Source: Bacteroidota bacterium | Lineage (GTDB): Bacteria; Bacteroidota; Bacteroidia; Sphingobacteriales; Sphingobacteriaceae | DNA length: 64,000 bases | Reading direction: 5' to 3' | NCBI GenBank assembly: GCA_013288485.1 | Contig: JABDBW010000003.1 | Location: 1 to 64,000, forward strand | Part shown: positions 63,071-64,000 of the stretch, piece after piece | Position numbering within the stretch: position 1 is the first letter of the stretch | Layout of the letters: each line of letters starts with the position of its first letter | Notes under the pieces: model-generated | Told to the model about the DNA's origin: nothing | The model's input: only the letters and a program-made list of their open reading frames with translations | The model's database searches: none | Translations under genes and position numbers: made by a program

Positions 63071-63535
63071 TTATTGATCTTTTTTAACAGCATTTTTTAT
63101 AATACCCGAAAACACTCCTTTTGCAACCGGTTCACCGCTTTCATTGTGCATTGCTATCAAACATTTCAGTTTGCCAAACCGAAAATATTGTTTTTTTGAA
63201 GTTACTGTAACTTTTTCGCCGGGCAATACCATTTTAAAAAAGGAAACATCGGTTGAGGTTAGCAAAGGGAATGAGCCTTCATCCATAATAATATCTTTTT
63301 GCGCCCCGCTAAGCATTAAGTGTATGCCCAATACTACCAGGCCTATCTGTGCCATTATCTCGGTAATAATAACACCAGGCGTTACCGGGTTACCAGGAAA
63401 ATGATCTTCATAAAAATAGGAGTTACTTTTCAATGTGTAATCGCCCACAACGCCATTTTCATCCAGGGAGGATATATTATCCACGAATAAAAAGGATGAT
63501 TTATAGGGAAGGTATTTTAAAATGTCATTGGTCAT
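63071..63535 (-). CDS. FabZ-like 3-hydroxyacyl-ACP dehydratase
   Basis: 154 residues, hotdog fold: ILKYLPYKSSFLFVDNISSL, the catalytic His45 in HFPGNPVTPGVIITE with Glu59, and a LPGEKVTVTSKKQYFRFGKLKC strand. Ends 1 bp before the KS gene, so the two are co-transcribed. The start ATG lies inside four copies of a 7-bp repeat; this ATG is the one in frame with MTNDILKYLP. Confidence 0.92.
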   Translation of the reverse strand: MTNDILKYLPYKSSFLFVDNISSLDENGVVGDYTLKSNSYFYEDHFPGNPVTPGVIITEIMAQIGLVVLGIHLMLSGAQKDIIMDEGSFPLLTSTDVSFFKMVLPGEKVTVTSKKQYFRFGKLKCLIAMHNESGEPVAKGVFSGIIKNAVKKDQ

Positions 63536-63552
63536 TGGTCATTGGTCATTGG
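63525..63552. repeat. Four tandem copies of TCATTGG at a start codon
   Basis: Four exact 7-bp units; on the minus strand they read CCAATGA repeated and supply the FabZ start codon and the end of the four-helix-bundle frame. A 7-bp unit shifts the frame on expansion or contraction. Confidence 0.95.
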
Positions 63553-63911
63553 TCTTTTCTGCCAATGAATTTGATGTATGCGTTAAGTTTTATATGGATT
63601 GTTTCCAATTTATTTAATAACACTTGATATTAGTCATCTGTTATCAGACTCCTTGTGTTTGATTTTTTTATCCAACTCTTGGTTTCAATTACCGAACCCC
63701 GGCTGAAATAGCAAAAATTCTTATTTTCTTTATGGTGATATCGTCCAAATCCCTCTGCGATATTAGCGCTAATTGAATCGGCCGATCTCGTCAGTTGTTT
63801 ACCAACTGTATCCTTTGTAAAATAATCCCATGTAGCCACTATGAACCATATCTCATCAGCAAATGCTTCTGATAATGTATATATTTCTAAATCTTCTAAT
63901 CTATTACTCAT
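63546..63911 (-). pseudogene. Four-helix-bundle (S23-type) gene with premature stop
   Basis: The track ends this ORF at 93 residues, but the same frame continues past a TAA (63630-63632) with YQVLLNKLETIHIKLNAYIK to a TGA at 63546-63548, giving about 121 residues, the normal family length. A single G-to-T change from GAA would restore the usual Glu. N-terminal EDLEIYTLSEAFADEIW, TRSADSISANIAEGFGRYHHK and CYFSRGSVIETKSWIKK are diagnostic of the family, also found as intervening-sequence proteins in 23S rRNA genes. Probably inactivated recently. Confidence 0.88.
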
Positions 63912-63967
63912 TTAATTAGTAAATAACACAACTAATGACAAGTGACTAATGACCTATGACAGCCTTA

Positions 63968-64000
63968 CTACCTGCAATGTTCTCCCCCATCCACATGAAT
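63968..64000 (-). CDS. C-terminal end of an SDR reductase (FabG-like)
   Basis: Only the last ten codons are inside the window: IHVDGGEHCR and a TAG at 63968-63970. The HVDGG motif is the typical C-terminus of SDR/3-ketoacyl-ACP reductases. Its place upstream of FabZ-KS-ACP is that of the ketoreductase in the same cluster. Confidence in the family is moderate because so little is visible. Confidence 0.6.
   Translation of the reverse strand: MHVDGGEHCR

Overview
The window looks like chromosomal DNA of a Bacteroidota bacterium, most likely Sphingobacteriaceae close to Mucilaginibacter or Pedobacter. This is inferred from gene content and signals, not from a database search. The supporting signs are TAnnTTTG-type -7 promoter boxes very close to start codons, weak Shine-Dalgarno sequences, a MurF-alanine racemase fusion, a type IX secretion (CHU_C / PorP-SprF / OmpA) locus, a TonB receptor paired with a DUF4249 lipoprotein, a GH2 glycosidase, an H1-like Lys/Ala protein and many short palindromic intergenic repeats. 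There is no plasmid, prophage or CRISPR signature. Most of the window is ordinary chromosome carrying small mobile or selfish modules.

Layout. 1-2000: YbjQ-like fragment, TfoX-N protein, a foldback repeat, a PIN-toxin remnant, and a REP-associated tyrosine transposase (RAYT) bracketed by three near-identical palindromes. 2.0-9.1 kb: class A PBP, metalloprotease/beta-propeller/beta-barrel protein, fasciclin, MsrB lipoprotein, degenerate GIY-YIG protein. 9.2-11.5 kb: XRE-S24 regulator and three tandem paralogous small secreted proteins, each followed by its own terminator. 11.5-15.4 kb: bioF-bioD, a secreted hypothetical, 3-hydroxyacyl-CoA dehydrogenase, WXXGXW lipoprotein. 15.4-24.6 kb: large GH2 enzyme divergent from the T9SS triad. 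24.8-26.8 kb: yceI with a 22-bp perfect palindromic operator, an antitoxin/PIN pair, Sua5/YciO. 26.8-30.7 kb: trpD-F-B-A on the minus strand behind a complete transcription attenuator (leader peptide with three consecutive Trp codons, antiterminator and terminator).

30.8-45.5 kb: Kir channel preceded by thirteen copies of an 8-bp repeat, SDR, GT2, recR, Na+/solute symporter, LOG protein, a signal-peptidase-I homologue lacking the usual catalytic Lys, TlpA-like thioredoxin, two tandem MFS exporters, DUF502, murF-alr, recX. 45.6-46.35 kb: tRNA-Gly(GCC), tRNA-Leu(TAA) and two tRNA-Leu fragments around a small GIY-YIG nuclease gene, the most element-like structure in the window. 46.4-59.2 kb: DUF6282-type hydrolase, PAP2, kelch protein, SulP, methyltransferase, LytTR regulator, TonB receptor + DUF4249, GT87, alanine dehydrogenase. 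59.5-64.0 kb: H1-like protein, SnoaL-like protein, lipoprotein, and a minus-strand cluster (SDR reductase end, broken four-helix-bundle gene, FabZ-like dehydratase, ketosynthase, ACP) suggesting a specialised fatty-acyl or polyene pathway continuing past the right edge.

Main candidates for a second look: the tRNA-Leu/GIY-YIG module, the RAYT with its palindromes, the Trp attenuator, and the palindromic yceI operator. The ORF track uses TTG/GTG starts in several places; I moved starts inward to ATG where signal peptides or family N-termini support it.
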